A stretch of DNA of 64,000 nt from Pseudoalteromonas shioyasakiensis (lineage in GTDB: Bacteria > Pseudomonadota > Gammaproteobacteria > Enterobacterales > Alteromonadaceae): contig NZ_CP077770.1 in assembly GCF_019134595.1 (NCBI RefSeq), positions 2,972,501 through 3,036,500 on the forward strand, given 5' to 3'. The number at the start of each line of letters is the position of its first letter. Position 1 is the stretch's first letter. The notes beneath the pieces are model-generated. The model made no database searches. It was given only the letters and a program-made list of their open reading frames with translations, and was not told the origin of the DNA. The translations under genes were made by a program, and so were the position numbers. Of this stretch, positions 43,993 to 55,217 are shown in pieces.

Positions 43993-45645
43993 TTAGAGTT
44001 TTGGCATCATTCGCGAAACAATCGCCTGACAATCGATATCATGACTAAGGCAGCCATACTGACTAAACCCTACGTCACTTAAACGACTTTTTACAAACGC
44101 ATCGGCAATAAGTGGCTCGCCAAATTGTAATAGCGTTGCAGCTTGCCAAAGTAGCGCGAGCTTTTCAATTATGCGCCGTGCATGCATTTCGAGATTTGCG
44201 GTATCTGTGAGCATCTCTTTAAGTTCATCGAGCTTTATCGCAAAATCAGGATGCAAACTGCGCGCTTTTTCAAGCTCATTGATAAGCACCTCAAGTGACT
44301 CGGGCTCACGGCTGAACACGCGTAAAAGATCAAGGCATTGCACATTACCAGAGCCTTCCCAGATAGAGTTAACCGGTGCTTCTTTATAAAGACGGCTGGT
44401 AATGTTGTCTTGTACATAACCCACGCCACCAATACATTCCATAGCCTCATAAGTGTGCTGCACTGCCCGCTTACAGATCCAATATTTACCGATTGCTGTA
44501 GCGCTGCGTATTAATGCCACTTCATTGCTATCATCTTGGTTATCAAGGGCATGGGCAATACGCATTGAAATGGCAAGTGCGGCTTCTGCTTCGATAGCTA
44601 AATCTGCCAGTACATTGAGCATGAGTGGCTGTTGATGCAAGTTTTTACCAAACACACTACGCCCAGCTGTATGCCAAATTGCTTCTTTTACTGCTTGTAA
44701 CATCAGCGAGCTTGAACCCAGCATGCAATCATAACGAGTTAAAGCAACCATTTGAATAATAGTAGCAATGCCTCGCCCCGGCTCGCCAAGCAACCAGCCA
44801 TGTGCACCCCTGAATTCAATTTCAGAACTCGCATTTGATTGATTACCTAACTTATTTTTTAAGCGCTGAATGTACATGGCATTTTTCTCGCCAGTTTCGA
44901 GCCAGCGCGGCACTAAAAAGCAAGATAATTGCTTTTCATCGGTATTAGCGAGTACTAAAAAGGCGTCGCTCATGGGCGCTGAGCAAAACCATTTGTGCCC
45001 GGTTAAAGCATATAATTGCCCTGCACCACTTTCATTGATGGCATGGGCTTTAGTGGTATTAGCCCGAACATCAGAGCCACCTTGTTTTTCGGTCATCGCC
45101 ATACCTATGGTGACACCTTTTTTCTCGGTCCAATGTTTATTGTCTGAATCGTAATGATTTGCCAGTATTTTAGGTAGCCACACAGCGGCGACATTTTCTT
45201 GACTCGCAATGGCAGGCACACTGGCAAACGTCATGGTTAATGGGCAACCAGAGCCCGGATCAGCATGATTGTGCAGCACCGCCATTACCGCTCTTACAAC
45301 ATGGCTACCGGCTTTCTTTTGCTGCCAAGGCAAAGCGCAGTGCCCTTGCTCTATCGCATGCTGCATTAGCTGATGGTAACTTGGATGATAATCAACTTGG
45401 TCTATGCGTTCGCCAAAGCGGCTGTGAGTGGTTAATTCGGGTAAGTGTTTGTTTGCTAAGAATCCAGCTTGCAGTAATGCACCACCCACTTGCTCCCCAA
45501 AAGCCGTTAAATGCGCAGTCCCCCATTGCCCAGCAAAACGATTTTGCCAGTATTGAATTACCGTGTCGGCCTCATAGGCGTTGTAGTTTTCAAGTGGTTT
45601 GGGTTGATTAAATACTTGGTGAGTTTCGCTTTGAGAAACAGCCAT
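43993..45645 (-). CDS. aidB: AidB-like acyl-CoA dehydrogenase
   Basis: This 550-residue flavoprotein matches E. coli AidB in length and N-terminus (HQVFNQPKPLENYN, then QVDYHPSYHQLMQ). It has the ACAD signatures GMAMTEKQGGSDVRAN and YEAMECIGGVGYVQDN and the substrate/FAD segment EAPVNSIWEGSGN. E. coli AidB binds DNA and is induced in the alkylation response; its physiological substrate is not settled. No ada gene is near, so an isovaleryl-CoA dehydrogenase-type activity is a second possibility. It lies upstream of the tRNA promoter in the same direction. Confidence 0.88.
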   Translation of the reverse strand: MAVSQSETHQVFNQPKPLENYNAYEADTVIQYWQNRFAGQWGTAHLTAFGEQVGGALLQAGFLANKHLPELTTHSRFGERIDQVDYHPSYHQLMQHAIEQGHCALPWQQKKAGSHVVRAVMAVLHNHADPGSGCPLTMTFASVPAIASQENVAAVWLPKILANHYDSDNKHWTEKKGVTIGMAMTEKQGGSDVRANTTKAHAINESGAGQLYALTGHKWFCSAPMSDAFLVLANTDEKQLSCFLVPRWLETGEKNAMYIQRLKNKLGNQSNASSEIEFRGAHGWLLGEPGRGIATIIQMVALTRYDCMLGSSSLMLQAVKEAIWHTAGRSVFGKNLHQQPLMLNVLADLAIEAEAALAISMRIAHALDNQDDSNEVALIRSATAIGKYWICKRAVQHTYEAMECIGGVGYVQDNITSRLYKEAPVNSIWEGSGNVQCLDLLRVFSREPESLEVLINELEKARSLHPDFAIKLDELKEMLTDTANLEMHARRIIEKLALLWQAATLLQFGEPLIADAFVKSRLSDVGFSQYGCLSHDIDCQAIVSRMMPKL

Positions 45646-45785
45646 AGTTGTGTGCTCATTTTTATTATTTTCTCAACTATAGCAGGTCAGACCTGTTTGT
45701 CGACTTGCTAAACGGCCGTTAAGTATTTCTTGTTTGCGAAGGACTTTGCTAAACTACTGCGCAATTTAATTGGATGAGATTGTTT

Positions 45786-46286
45786 ATGTCAGCTGAGTTT
45801 CCACGTGCCGGTTTCTGGCGCCGCTTTGCCTCTTTAATCTACGATACCTTGGTTATCATTGCCTTTGCGATGCTGACAACCGTACTGTATTTATTAGCCG
45901 TTCAAGGGCTAATTTCTTTAGACTTACTAAGTATTGGTGACGCTGAAGATGTATCTGCTTTCATTCAAAACTCGCCACTACTGTATGGCATTCGTAGTGC
46001 ATTATTGGTAGTAGTGAGTATTAGTTTCTTTAGCTACTTTTGGGCTAAGAGCGGCCAAACTATTGGTATGCGCGCATGGCGTTTAAAGGTGCAAACCCTC
46101 GATGGTCATTTAATTAGCTGGCATCAAGGTGCTATCAGAGCGACTACTGCGCTATTAGGTTTAGGTAACTTAGTGGTGTTGGTCGATTTTAAAAATAAGC
46201 GTGCCTTGCAAGATTACATCGCAAAAACAGAAGTGATCACCCTCACCAAAGAAGAAAATAAACGAATTTATCGCTCACTTGATTAA
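45786..46286 (+). CDS. RDD-family membrane protein
   Basis: This 166-residue protein has the RDD domain: PRAGFWRRFASLIYDTLVI at the start (Arg-Asp-Asp positions partly visible), then two further membrane helices with SGQTIGMRAWRLKVQTLDG. The family may act as ion antiporters, but function here is unknown. I prefer ATG 45786 because GGATGAG precedes it and homologues begin just before PRAGFW; ATG 45774 is in frame and possible. Confidence 0.85.
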   Translation: MSAEFPRAGFWRRFASLIYDTLVIIAFAMLTTVLYLLAVQGLISLDLLSIGDAEDVSAFIQNSPLLYGIRSALLVVVSISFFSYFWAKSGQTIGMRAWRLKVQTLDGHLISWHQGAIRATTALLGLGNLVVLVDFKNKRALQDYIAKTEVITLTKEENKRIYRSLD

Positions 46287-46310
46287 GTGATTAAGCAACA
46301 CATCAAACAC

Positions 46311-46342
46311 AAAAAAGCGTGGCTCAAACCACGCTTTTTTTT
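46311..46342. terminator. Bidirectional intrinsic terminator
   Basis: AAAAAAGCGTGG/CCACGCTTTTTT with a six-base loop, between the convergent RDD and lptG genes. Confidence 0.92.
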
Positions 46343-46360
46343 GTGCTTTTTAAACGACTA

Positions 46361-47428
46361 TCAAACTCGTTTATTCAATAGATAAGTCGCAAAACCAATA
46401 AACAGTAGGCTTGGTAATACGGCACCAACCACAGCTGGAATTTGGTATACCATCACCACAGGACCAAATATCTCATTGGTTAAGTGGAAAGTAATACCGG
46501 TTATAACACCCATGATGATACGTGCACCCATAGTTACTGTGCGAAGCGGGCCGAATATAAACGATAAAGCAACTAACAACATAACGGCGATAGATACTGG
46601 CTGCATGATCTTACGCCATAGCGCTAGCTCATAAGTGCTGGTGTCTTGCTCATTTTGCTGCAAATAACCTAAATATGACCAAAGCCCAGTAAACGAAAGC
46701 GCTTCGGGCTTAACCGACACCACTCCTAATTTCTCGGCGGTCAGTTGCGAGTCGTAAAACTCTTCTTTGTGCTGTTCAGTACTGATCTGCTCTGGCGTGA
46801 TCATGACTTTATTTACATCACGAAGTAACCAACCATCTTTACGGTTTATTGCTTCTTCTGCCTTGGTAATTTGGGTAAGTTGTAACGATTTATCAAAGTG
46901 ATACATGTGCACGCCACGTAAAGTGCCTTGCTGATCGACATCTTCAATATTAATAAAGTTGCTACCATCTTTCGCCCACACACCTTGCTTAGCATTAAAT
47001 ACATCACCACCATAAATCGCTTGGTTGCGTATTTCTTTAGCTTTGAGCTGTGCTTCAGGGGCACCCCATTCACCTAGCGCCATCATACAAATCGCCATAA
47101 ACATCGCGGTTTTCATGACTGATACAATGATTTGCAGGCGTGACATACCCGCAGCTTGCATAACGACCAGCTCACTGTTTGAGGCCAATGCACCTAAACC
47201 AGTTAAGCCACCAATCAACGCCGCCATTGGGAAGAAAATAACTAAATCACCCGGCATGCTATACAAGGTGTAAATCAGCGCGGTTGCAATATCATAGCTA
47301 CCACGGCCAACCGATTTTAACTGCTCAATAAACTTAATCAGGGTACTAATACCTACCAGCACCATTAAAGCAAAACCGGTTGTTTGAATTATGCTGCGAC
47401 CTAAATACCAGTCGAGTGTTTTCATCAT
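46361..47428 (-). CDS. lptG: LPS export ABC transporter permease LptG
   Basis: This 355-residue inner-membrane protein begins MKTLDWYLGRSIIQTTG, typical of LptG, with three helices in the first half, a large periplasmic beta-jellyroll domain (about 135-265) and three helices at the end. With LptF and the ATPase LptB it extracts lipopolysaccharide from the inner membrane and passes it to LptC/LptA. The ATG overlaps the lptF stop (ATGATGA) and GGGAG lies upstream, so the pair is translationally coupled. Confidence 0.96.
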   Translation of the reverse strand: MMKTLDWYLGRSIIQTTGFALMVLVGISTLIKFIEQLKSVGRGSYDIATALIYTLYSMPGDLVIFFPMAALIGGLTGLGALASNSELVVMQAAGMSRLQIIVSVMKTAMFMAICMMALGEWGAPEAQLKAKEIRNQAIYGGDVFNAKQGVWAKDGSNFINIEDVDQQGTLRGVHMYHFDKSLQLTQITKAEEAINRKDGWLLRDVNKVMITPEQISTEQHKEEFYDSQLTAEKLGVVSVKPEALSFTGLWSYLGYLQQNEQDTSTYELALWRKIMQPVSIAVMLLVALSFIFGPLRTVTMGARIIMGVITGITFHLTNEIFGPVVMVYQIPAVVGAVLPSLLFIGFATYLLNKRV

Positions 47429-48537
47429 GCGCTTAACTCCCGCTTAGTCACAACTGCCTTTAACCATGCGCCGAGCGGACGACCTTTAATAATCAAGAAA
47501 CCACCAATAAACAAGGCTGATAAATGGATCCACCATAAACCAATTGAAGGCGGAATTTTACCATCTTCAACAGCAAACTTAGCGGCATTCAATAAAATGA
47601 AGTACCCTAAATACAAGCTGATTGCAGGCACTAATTTAGCGAATTTACCTTGGCGCGGATTCACCACACTCAAAGGCACTGCAAGTAAAGTTAATAACGG
47701 AATTGAAAGCGGAATAGCTAAACGCCACTGCCACTGCGCAATGGCTTCAGAGGTCTTCATTTTGAATAAATCAAACGTTGGTATAGCTTCTAATTTACGA
47801 CGCTGATGCTCTATCTCTTGATCTTGAATTTGTACACTGTAACCATCGAACTCTGTTAGGTTTAACGCAGCAGACTCGCCATCTGTTTCGTAGCGCTTAC
47901 CATCGTTAAGAACAAGTTGCTGCTCACCGTTATCTTGCTCAATCACCACACCACGCTCTGCATATACTAAACGGGCTAAGTCACCTTTTTCACGATCTGG
48001 TAACTGCGCAACAAATACCTTGTGTAGCTCTTTTCCGCCATTTTCCATATTGTGAATGAAGACTACGGCTTTCTCATTACCCGTTTGCTGAAAACGCCCT
48101 GCACGTAATGCCGATAAGCCTGCATCTGCTTTGGCTTGCTCTTTTAATTGATATTCTTGCTCACTGGCCCATGGCGCAACATAAAGAGTAAGCGCACCCG
48201 CTAAAATAGCCATCGCAGTACTTGAGATAAGCGTGACACGAACCACATACCACTCACTGACACCACAGGCTTTGAAAACTGTCATTTCGCTGTCTGCATA
48301 AATGCGACTATATGCCAAAATAATCCCTAAGAAGATACTCAAAGGTAAGATAAGGGAAGCAAGTTGAGGAAGTTTTAGTGCAATCATCGAAAGCACAAGT
48401 TTAGCTGGAAGACCCCCTTCAGAGGCGTCTCCTAAAATAACAACAAACTTTTGAGACACAAAAATAGTCATCAAAGTTAAAAATACGGCGACCTGCGACT
48501 TGAAGACTTCAGTGGTCAAATAACGAAAAATTAGCAA
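47425..48537 (-). CDS. lptF: LPS export ABC transporter permease LptF
   Basis: This 370-residue protein begins LIFRYLTTEVFKSQVAVFLTL and has SRIYADSEMTVFKACGVSEW, the coupling-helix region that contacts LptB, followed by the periplasmic jellyroll domain and WRLAIPLSIPLLTLLAVPLS near the C-terminus. It forms the LptF2-type permease pair with LptG. The divergent position opposite pepA is the usual gammaproteobacterial order. Confidence 0.96.
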   Translation of the reverse strand: MLIFRYLTTEVFKSQVAVFLTLMTIFVSQKFVVILGDASEGGLPAKLVLSMIALKLPQLASLILPLSIFLGIILAYSRIYADSEMTVFKACGVSEWYVVRVTLISSTAMAILAGALTLYVAPWASEQEYQLKEQAKADAGLSALRAGRFQQTGNEKAVVFIHNMENGGKELHKVFVAQLPDREKGDLARLVYAERGVVIEQDNGEQQLVLNDGKRYETDGESAALNLTEFDGYSVQIQDQEIEHQRRKLEAIPTFDLFKMKTSEAIAQWQWRLAIPLSIPLLTLLAVPLSVVNPRQGKFAKLVPAISLYLGYFILLNAAKFAVEDGKIPPSIGLWWIHLSALFIGGFLIIKGRPLGAWLKAVVTKRELSA

Positions 48538-48859
48538 TGCTCGCCCCTGTTAAACATCGAGTTTCACTGGAATAGTAAGGAATTTTGAGTAAACTAGTTA
48601 TTTTACTCACTTTATTATATGCCATCAAAGTTAAATATCATACCTAGCAAGAACATATAATCTTGCATAAATGGTGCAGATGGCGTCTATTATGTGATAT
48701 TGATATTCACATTAAGATAAAGTTCAAAAACACATAAATAGAGTCATAGTTTATGTACTAAGATTAGTGCTATTAAACTAAAAAATGTAAGAAAGGACTC
48801 GAAAAAGAATTTCTTACCCTTATAAACTAAGGTTATACGACTCAATATCAGGAGTAACA
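48538..48859. promoter_or_regulatory. Divergent lptF / pepA control region
   Basis: This 322-base AT-rich gap should hold promoters for both operons. Visible features are an 8-base inverted repeat TGAGTAAA/TTTACTCA (48585-48608), close to the lptF side, and TGTGA-N9-TCACA (near 48697), which resembles a CRP site but with the wrong spacer. I see no gene. Confidence 0.5.
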
Positions 48860-50374
48860 ATGGAATTTAGCGTAAAAAGTGGTAGTCCAGAAAAGCAACG
48901 TAGCGCATGTATTGTAGTAGGCGTTTATGAGCCACGTCGTTTATCCCCCATTGGTGAACAATTAGATAAAATCAGTGACGGTTATATCTCAAACTTACTA
49001 CGCCGTGGTGACCTTGAAGGTAAACCAGGCCAAGTATTGCTATTGCATCATGTACCTAATGTACTGAGCGAGCGTGTACTACTAGTAGGTTGTGGTAAAG
49101 AGCGTGAGCTTGATGACAAACAATATAAACAAATCATCTCAAAAACGATTAACACGCTAAACGAAACCGGTTCGATGGAAGCGGTATGCTTTTTAACTGA
49201 GCAACACGTTAAAAGCCGTGACACTTATTGGAAAGTACGCCAAGCAGTTGAAACAACTCAAGACTGCTTGTACACCTTCAATCAACTGAAAAGCAAAAAG
49301 AGCGACCCGCGTCGCCCACTACGTAAAATTGTTTTCAACGTACCAACACGTCGCGAGTTAACCATTGGCGAAAGTGCAATTGAGCATGGCTTAGCCATCG
49401 CTGCAGGTAGCAAGTTATGTAAAGACGTTGCTAACATGCCGCCAAATATCTGTAACCCAGCTTATTTAGGTGAGCAAGCACAAGAAATTGCTGATAACTT
49501 CGATAATGTAAGCGTTGATATTATTGGTGAAGAAAAAATGGCAGAGCTGGGTATGAATTCATACCTAGCAGTTGGCCGTGGTAGTGCTAATGAATCGGTT
49601 ATGTCGGTGATTAACTATCAAGGTGGCGACAAAGACCAAGCGCCAATCGTGTTAGTGGGTAAAGGCTTAACCTTTGACTCAGGTGGTATTTCAATCAAGC
49701 CAGGTGAAGCCATGGATGAAATGAAATACGACATGGGTGGTGCAGCAGGTGTTATTGGTACTATGCGCGCTTTAGTGCAAATGCAATTACCGATTAACGT
49801 TGTTGGTGTTTTAGCGGGTTGTGAAAACATGCCTGGCTCAAACGCTTATCGCCCGGGTGATATCTTAACAACTATGTCAGGTCAAACAGTTGAAGTGTTA
49901 AATACCGACGCTGAAGGCCGTTTAGTACTGTGTGATGCACTCACTTATGTTGAGCGCTTTGAACCAGATACCGTTGTCGACGTAGCAACACTGACAGGTG
50001 CGTGTATTATCGCGCTGGGTTCACATGCCACAGGTTTACTATCAAACCACAACCCACTTGCCCATGACCTACTAAAAGCGTCTGAGCAAAGTGGCGACCG
50101 CGCATGGCAGTTACCTTTATGGGATGACTATCAAGAGCAACTTGAAAGCCCATTCGCAGATTTCACCAACTTAGGTGGCCGTGCTGCAGGTACGATTACA
50201 GCGGCATGCTTCTTATCTAAATTCACCAAAAAATATAACTGGGCGCATTTAGATATCGCAGGTACAGCATGGCGCAGCGGCGGTAAAAACAAAGGTGCAA
50301 CCGGTCGTCCGGTGCCTATGTTGACTCAGTATTTACTGAACCGCGCAGGCGTGAGTGAAGCAAGTCACGATTAA
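48860..50374 (+). CDS. pepA: Leucyl aminopeptidase PepA
   Basis: This 504-residue protein has the full M17 signature set: [30 protein letters not shown] and [10 protein letters not shown], with an N-terminal domain (about 1-170) like that of E. coli PepA, which also binds DNA in plasmid resolution and carAB control. It is a two-metal hexameric aminopeptidase of the cytosol. AGGAG precedes ATG 48860. It is the first of pepA, holC and valS, a conserved order. Confidence 0.97.
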   Translation: MEFSVKSGSPEKQRSACIVVGVYEPRRLSPIGEQLDKISDGYISNLLRRGDLEGKPGQVLLLHHVPNVLSERVLLVGCGKERELDDKQYKQIISKTINTLNETGSMEAVCFLTEQHVKSRDTYWKVRQAVETTQDCLYTFNQLKSKKSDPRRPLRKIVFNVPTRRELTIGESAIEHGLAIAAGSKLCKDVANMPPNICNPAYLGEQAQEIADNFDNVSVDIIGEEKMAELGMNSYLAVGRGSANESVMSVINYQGGDKDQAPIVLVGKGLTFDSGGISIKPGEAMDEMKYDMGGAAGVIGTMRALVQMQLPINVVGVLAGCENMPGSNAYRPGDILTTMSGQTVEVLNTDAEGRLVLCDALTYVERFEPDTVVDVATLTGACIIALGSHATGLLSNHNPLAHDLLKASEQSGDRAWQLPLWDDYQEQLESPFADFTNLGGRAAGTITAACFLSKFTKKYNWAHLDIAGTAWRSGGKNKGATGRPVPMLTQYLLNRAGVSEASHD

Positions 50375-50403
50375 GACTTACCGGAAGCTTAAAACTAACC
50401 CTA

Positions 50404-50429
50404 AATAAGGCGCCAAATGGCGCCTTATT
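50404..50429 (+). terminator. Hairpin between pepA and holC
   Basis: AATAAGGCGCCA pairs perfectly with TGGCGCCTTATT across a two-base loop. The tail is AT-rich without a T-run, so it may be a partial terminator or an mRNA-stability element within the pepA-holC-valS unit. Confidence 0.55.
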
Positions 50430-50500
50430 AATTGAAGCAATTCGCGTTCTATGTCAAAATCCCTGCTTTGATCTGTGTATCTGTGGGGACGAAAGTCACT

Positions 50501-50947
50501 ATGAATATGAACGCACAATTTTACGTTCTAAAACAAGATGATAGTGTCCACCAAACGGCTGGCGCTGTTTTCGATCTGGCAGCTAAAATTGCTGCGGATC
50601 AGTATCGTCTAGGTCATCGCGTATTTATTTACGCTGATAACACCGACACGGCCCACACAATCGACGACATCATTTGGTCATTTGAACCAGATAGTTTTGT
50701 ACCACACAACTTACAAGGTGAAGGCCCTAAAGGTGGCGCTCTGGTTGAAATTGGTATGACTCCACCTGTCGGCAACAGAAAAATATTAATCAACTTAGCT
50801 GAACACCTACCGGATTTTATTCGCCGTTTTCAGCAGGTTTATGATTTCGTACCCGTTGAGCCAAATGCTAAGCAAGCCGCCCGTGAGCGGTTTAAAAAGC
50901 TTCGCCAACTGGGCGCCCATATTGCAACGCAAGAAATTGACATTTAA
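50501..50947 (+). CDS. holC: DNA polymerase III chi subunit
   Basis: This 148-residue protein has the chi-family features [31 protein letters not shown] and the C-terminal [10 protein letters not shown]. Chi joins the clamp loader (through psi) to single-strand binding protein at the replication fork. I choose ATG 50501 after GGGGACGAAAG; an upstream in-frame extension overlaps the pepA hairpin tail and lacks chi character. It is followed 23 bases later by valS. Confidence 0.94.
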   Translation: MNMNAQFYVLKQDDSVHQTAGAVFDLAAKIAADQYRLGHRVFIYADNTDTAHTIDDIIWSFEPDSFVPHNLQGEGPKGGALVEIGMTPPVGNRKILINLAEHLPDFIRRFQQVYDFVPVEPNAKQAARERFKKLRQLGAHIATQEIDI

Positions 50948-50970
50948 GCATTTATTTAAGGTTCTGTGTA

Positions 50971-53826
50971 ATGGATAAAACCTATAATCCGCAAGATATT
51001 GAACAGTCTTTATACCAAGGCTGGGAAGAAAATGGCTACTTTAAACCGTCTGGCCAAGGTGACGCATACTCAATTATGATCCCGCCACCAAACGTCACGG
51101 GTAGCTTACACATGGGCCATGCATTCCAAGATACCATCATGGATACGCTAACGCGTTTAAAGCGTATGCAAGGCAACAACACTTTATGGCAAGTAGGTAC
51201 TGACCACGCAGGTATTGCAACGCAAATGCTTGTTGAGCGTAAGCTTGCTGCTGAAGAAGGTAAAACACGTCACGACCTTGGCCGTGAAGCATTTATCGAT
51301 AAAATCTGGGAGTGGAAAAACCACTCTGGTGGCACGATCACTAAACAATTACGTCGTTTAGGCGCTTCTGTAGATTGGGACCGTGAGCGTTTCACTATGG
51401 ACGAAGGCCTTTCTGAAGCGGTTAAAGAAGTATTCGTACGTCTTCACAAAGAAGATTTAATCTACCGTGGTAAGCGCCTAGTTAACTGGGATCCAAAATT
51501 ACACACTGCGATTTCTGATCTTGAAGTTGAAAACAAAGACAAACAAGGTCACATGTGGAACCTACGTTACCCACTTGCTGATGGCGTAAAAACCAAAGAT
51601 GGTAAAGACTACATCATTGTTGCGACAACACGTCCTGAAACAATGCTAGGTGATTCAGGTGTTGCTGTTAACCCTGATGATGAGCGTTACCAAGATCTGA
51701 TCGGTAAAGAAATTTTACTGCCTATCGTAAACCGTCGTATTCCAATTGTTGCCGATGAACATGCAGACATGGAAAAAGGCACAGGTTGTGTGAAAATCAC
51801 GCCTGCCCACGACTTTAACGATAACGAAGTAGGTAAACGTCACCAACTACCAATGATCAACATCTTCAATAAAGATGCAGCGGTATTAAGCGAAGGCGAA
51901 AGCTACACATTCGACGGTAAAGAGCTTGAATTAGACGCGCCAATTCCTGAGCGTCTACATGGCCTTGACCGCTTTGATGCACGAAAAGCGATTGTGAGCG
52001 AATTTGAAGAACTTGGTCTATTAGAAAAAATTGAAGATCATAGCCTAACAGTTCCTTACGGTGACCGTTCTGGCGTAGTGATTGAGCCTCTTCTTACCGA
52101 TCAGTGGTACGTGCGCGTAGCACCACTTGCTGAGCCTGCAAAAGAAGCAGTTAAAAATGGCGACATTAAGTTCGTACCTCAACAATACGAGAACATGTAC
52201 TTCTCGTGGATGAACGACGTACAAGACTGGTGTATTTCACGTCAGCTTTGGTGGGGTCACCGCATCCCTGCTTGGTACGACAACGAAGGTAACGTATACG
52301 TTGGTCGTGACGAAGCTGAAGTACGCCGCGATAACAACCTTTCTGATGATGTTGCACTTAAGCAAGACGAAGACGTTTTAGATACCTGGTTCTCATCTGC
52401 GCTTTGGACTTTCTCAACGCAAGGCTGGCCTGCAAACACTGATGACTTAAAAACTTTCCACCCGTCAGACGTATTGGTAACAGGTTTCGACATCATCTTC
52501 TTCTGGGTTGCTCGTATGATCATGATGACCATGCACTTCATCAAAGATGAAGACGGCAAGCCACAAGTACCATTTAAAACCGTTTACGTAACTGGCCTTA
52601 TCCGCGATGAAAACGGCGATAAGATGTCTAAATCGAAAGGTAACGTACTTGATCCTATCGACATGATTGACGGTATCGATCTTGAAAGCCTAGTTGAAAA
52701 GCGCACTGGTAACATGATGCAGCCACAACTAGCGAAGAAGATTGAGAAGAACACTCGTAAAACATTCGAAAACGGTATCGAAGCACACGGTACAGACGCA
52801 CTGCGTTTCACCCTTGCAGCAATGGCTTCAACAGGTCGTGATATCAACTGGGATATGAACCGTCTTGAAGGTTACCGTAACTTCTGTAACAAACTATGGA
52901 ACGCAAGCCGTTACGTATTGATGAACACAGAAGAGCAAGACTGTGGTTTCGCTACAGATGCTGAAAAACAGTACTCACTCGCTGATCGTTGGATTTTAGG
53001 CCAGTTTGAAGCAACTGTTAAAACCTATACTGAGCATCTAGAAAACTACCGTTTTGACCTAGCAGCAAACACCATTTATGAGTTCACTTGGAACCAATTC
53101 TGTGACTGGTACCTAGAACTTACTAAACCTGTATTGTTTAAAGGTAACGAAGCACAGCAACGTGGTACTCGTCATACCTTAATCACGGTATTAGAAAGCC
53201 TACTTCGCTTAATGCACCCGTTAATGCCATACATCACAGAAACTATTTGGCAACGCGTGGCACCACTTGCAGGTATCGAAACTGCGGGCACTAGCATCAT
53301 GGTTCAAGGTTTCCCTGTATACAATGAAGCAAATGTTGATAGCCAAGCGATGGACGACCTAGAATGGGTTAAACAGTTCATTCTTGCTATTCGTAACATC
53401 CGTGGTGAAATGGATATCAGCCCAAGCAAACCATTATCGGTATTGCTTGCTAATGCGTCTGACGAAGACAAACGCCGCTTAACGGAAAACGAAGCATTCT
53501 TAGCATCTCTTGCTAAGCTTGAAGAGTTCACGCTTCTTGATAACAAAGACGAAGCACCTGCGTGTGCAACATCGTATGTTGGTAACCTTGAGATCATGAT
53601 CCCAATGGCTGGCCTAATCGATGTTGAAGCTGAATTAGCTCGTATCGCGAAGCAGCTTGAAAAAGCAGAGAAAGGCTTAGCTCAAGTTAATAACAAATTA
53701 GCTAACGAGAAGTTCGTAAATAATGCGCCAGAAGCTGTGCTTGCGAAAGAGCATGCTAAGCTGGCTGAGTTTACAGATGCGAAAGACAAACTATTAGCGC
53801 AAAAAGCGAAAATCGAAAGTCTATAA
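50971..53826 (+). CDS. valS: Valyl-tRNA synthetase
   Basis: This 951-residue class Ia synthetase has the HIGH box as HMGH (residues 47-50, in [12 protein letters not shown]), an editing domain (CP1) with [10 protein letters not shown] near residue 218, KMSKS at 551-555 and a C-terminal coiled-coil arm (last 65 residues). It charges tRNA-Val and edits threonine. It is the third gene of the pepA-holC-valS unit. Confidence 0.98.
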   Translation: MDKTYNPQDIEQSLYQGWEENGYFKPSGQGDAYSIMIPPPNVTGSLHMGHAFQDTIMDTLTRLKRMQGNNTLWQVGTDHAGIATQMLVERKLAAEEGKTRHDLGREAFIDKIWEWKNHSGGTITKQLRRLGASVDWDRERFTMDEGLSEAVKEVFVRLHKEDLIYRGKRLVNWDPKLHTAISDLEVENKDKQGHMWNLRYPLADGVKTKDGKDYIIVATTRPETMLGDSGVAVNPDDERYQDLIGKEILLPIVNRRIPIVADEHADMEKGTGCVKITPAHDFNDNEVGKRHQLPMINIFNKDAAVLSEGESYTFDGKELELDAPIPERLHGLDRFDARKAIVSEFEELGLLEKIEDHSLTVPYGDRSGVVIEPLLTDQWYVRVAPLAEPAKEAVKNGDIKFVPQQYENMYFSWMNDVQDWCISRQLWWGHRIPAWYDNEGNVYVGRDEAEVRRDNNLSDDVALKQDEDVLDTWFSSALWTFSTQGWPANTDDLKTFHPSDVLVTGFDIIFFWVARMIMMTMHFIKDEDGKPQVPFKTVYVTGLIRDENGDKMSKSKGNVLDPIDMIDGIDLESLVEKRTGNMMQPQLAKKIEKNTRKTFENGIEAHGTDALRFTLAAMASTGRDINWDMNRLEGYRNFCNKLWNASRYVLMNTEEQDCGFATDAEKQYSLADRWILGQFEATVKTYTEHLENYRFDLAANTIYEFTWNQFCDWYLELTKPVLFKGNEAQQRGTRHTLITVLESLLRLMHPLMPYITETIWQRVAPLAGIETAGTSIMVQGFPVYNEANVDSQAMDDLEWVKQFILAIRNIRGEMDISPSKPLSVLLANASDEDKRRLTENEAFLASLAKLEEFTLLDNKDEAPACATSYVGNLEIMIPMAGLIDVEAELARIAKQLEKAEKGLAQVNNKLANEKFVNNAPEAVLAKEHAKLAEFTDAKDKLLAQKAKIESL

Positions 53827-53838
53827 CAGCATATATAC

Positions 53839-53862
53839 AGCGCTATAAATTTTTATAGCGCT
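53839..53862 (+). other. First of two tandem hairpins after valS
   Basis: AGCGCTATAAA pairs with TTTATAGCGCT across a two-base loop. The stem shares GCGCTATAA with the terminator that follows, so the arms could swap partners. Confidence 0.6.
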
Positions 53863-53865
53863 TAT

Positions 53866-53906
53866 AAAAAAGCCGCGCTATAACAATGTTATAGCGCGGC
53901 TTTTTA
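53866..53906. terminator. Strong bidirectional terminator between valS and the FadL-type gene
   Basis: AAAAAGCCGCGCTATAAC and GTTATAGCGCGGCTTTTT form a long stem with a three-base loop. Confidence 0.92.
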
Positions 53907-53939
53907 ATGCTCTGTAGCAGCGACTTTAGGTCGCGTTAC

Positions 53940-55217
53940 TTAAAATTTGTAGTTGTACTGAGCACCAATTAGAACTGCGTGACCTTTTGATTCATACTCC
54001 CATGAAACATCTTGGCCTAAAGAAGCTGCTAGGCTGTCTTTTTCAGAGAAGTTTTGTGTTTTGCCACGAAGGATACTTACACCTAAGTCAACATTTGAGT
54101 TTTCGCTTAATGCGTAGTTACCACCAAACGAGAACCAGAAACGATCTGTATCAGGGATAGAGATTGAAAGGTGTGATTGGTCTGCTGGTGACTCATCGTA
54201 TGCAATACCTGCACGAAGTAAAAGTGCATCGCTGTACTGGTAGTCAGTACCGATAGAGTAACGCATTGAATCAGAGAAGTTCTCTTCTTTAGAGAATACT
54301 GGAGATTCAACACCTGGTACGTAAGCTTCTAATTTTTGGAAGCTGTCCCAACCAGTCCATAAAATGCTGTAGTGTACGCCTAGCTTCTTATCGATTTGGT
54401 GTGAACCTGAGAACTCAGCAATTGCTGGTAAAGTCAGTTTTAACTCACCTGGTACTACAGTGCCCGCTAAACCGCCAACTGCAGCTGGAAGTTGGTTTGA
54501 GTACTCGCCTTCAAAGTCGATATCTGTTTCACTGCGGTAGTTAAAACCAAAACGGTTGTTTTCGTCTAACTGATACATAGCACCAATGTTCCAACCAAAG
54601 CCGTAGTCGTCACCTTCAAGGTGAGCGATTTGCGTGCTCGCTGGTATGCCAAACGGGTTAGTACCTGCATTACGAACAACTTTCGCATCAGCATAAACAT
54701 AGTTTAAACCAAGACCTAGGCTGAACTGTTCGTTGATTTTGTATGAAGCGCTTGCATTCATATTAACGGTAACGATTTCAGTTTCACCAGCAATAGAGCC
54801 TGCCGCGTAGTCATCTTTAAACTCAGTTGAAAGACCGAAGTTTGAAAAAGCACCAAAGCCTAAAGACACTTTATCGTTTAAAGGCATTGTGAAGTAACCT
54901 GCAGGGATAAATGCAGATGGTGCGATGCTATCGTCATCGATAGAGCTTTCATCTAAGCCGTATGCAGCACTTTCGCCTTTTAAGCTTACATCTGGAATTA
55001 CAGCAATACCTGCTACTGAGATTTGCTTGTCTTTGAATAAAGACATAAGTGCAGGGTTACGAGCAACAACTGATGCGTCATCTGCAACAGCTGCTTCACC
55101 AGCGTATGCGCGACCTAAACCTGAAACGTTTTGCTCTGCTAATTGGAAAGCTGCAGCGAAGCTGTCAGCAGAAACAACAGCAAGTGATGCTGCAATTAGT
55201 GTTTTAGTGAACTTCAT
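53940..55217 (-). CDS. OmpP1/FadL-family outer-membrane transporter
   Basis: This 425-residue protein has a signal peptide (cut near SFAAA), the FadL N-terminal plug QLAEQNVSGLGRAYAGEAA with the NPA motif in VVARNPALMSLF, and a 14-strand barrel ending in the aromatic YNYKF. FadL-type channels let long-chain fatty acids or other hydrophobic compounds cross the outer membrane. No catabolic genes are adjacent, so the ligand is inferred from the family. It shares a terminator with valS. Confidence 0.92.
   Translation of the reverse strand: MKFTKTLIAASLAVVSADSFAAAFQLAEQNVSGLGRAYAGEAAVADDASVVARNPALMSLFKDKQISVAGIAVIPDVSLKGESAAYGLDESSIDDDSIAPSAFIPAGYFTMPLNDKVSLGFGAFSNFGLSTEFKDDYAAGSIAGETEIVTVNMNASASYKINEQFSLGLGLNYVYADAKVVRNAGTNPFGIPASTQIAHLEGDDYGFGWNIGAMYQLDENNRFGFNYRSETDIDFEGEYSNQLPAAVGGLAGTVVPGELKLTLPAIAEFSGSHQIDKKLGVHYSILWTGWDSFQKLEAYVPGVESPVFSKEENFSDSMRYSIGTDYQYSDALLLRAGIAYDESPADQSHLSISIPDTDRFWFSFGGNYALSENSNVDLGVSILRGKTQNFSEKDSLAASLGQDVSWEYESKGHAVLIGAQYNYKF

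Noticed and set aside
48697..48715. CRP site in front of pepA
   Set aside because: TGTGA and TCACA are separated by nine bases, whereas CRP sites need six.
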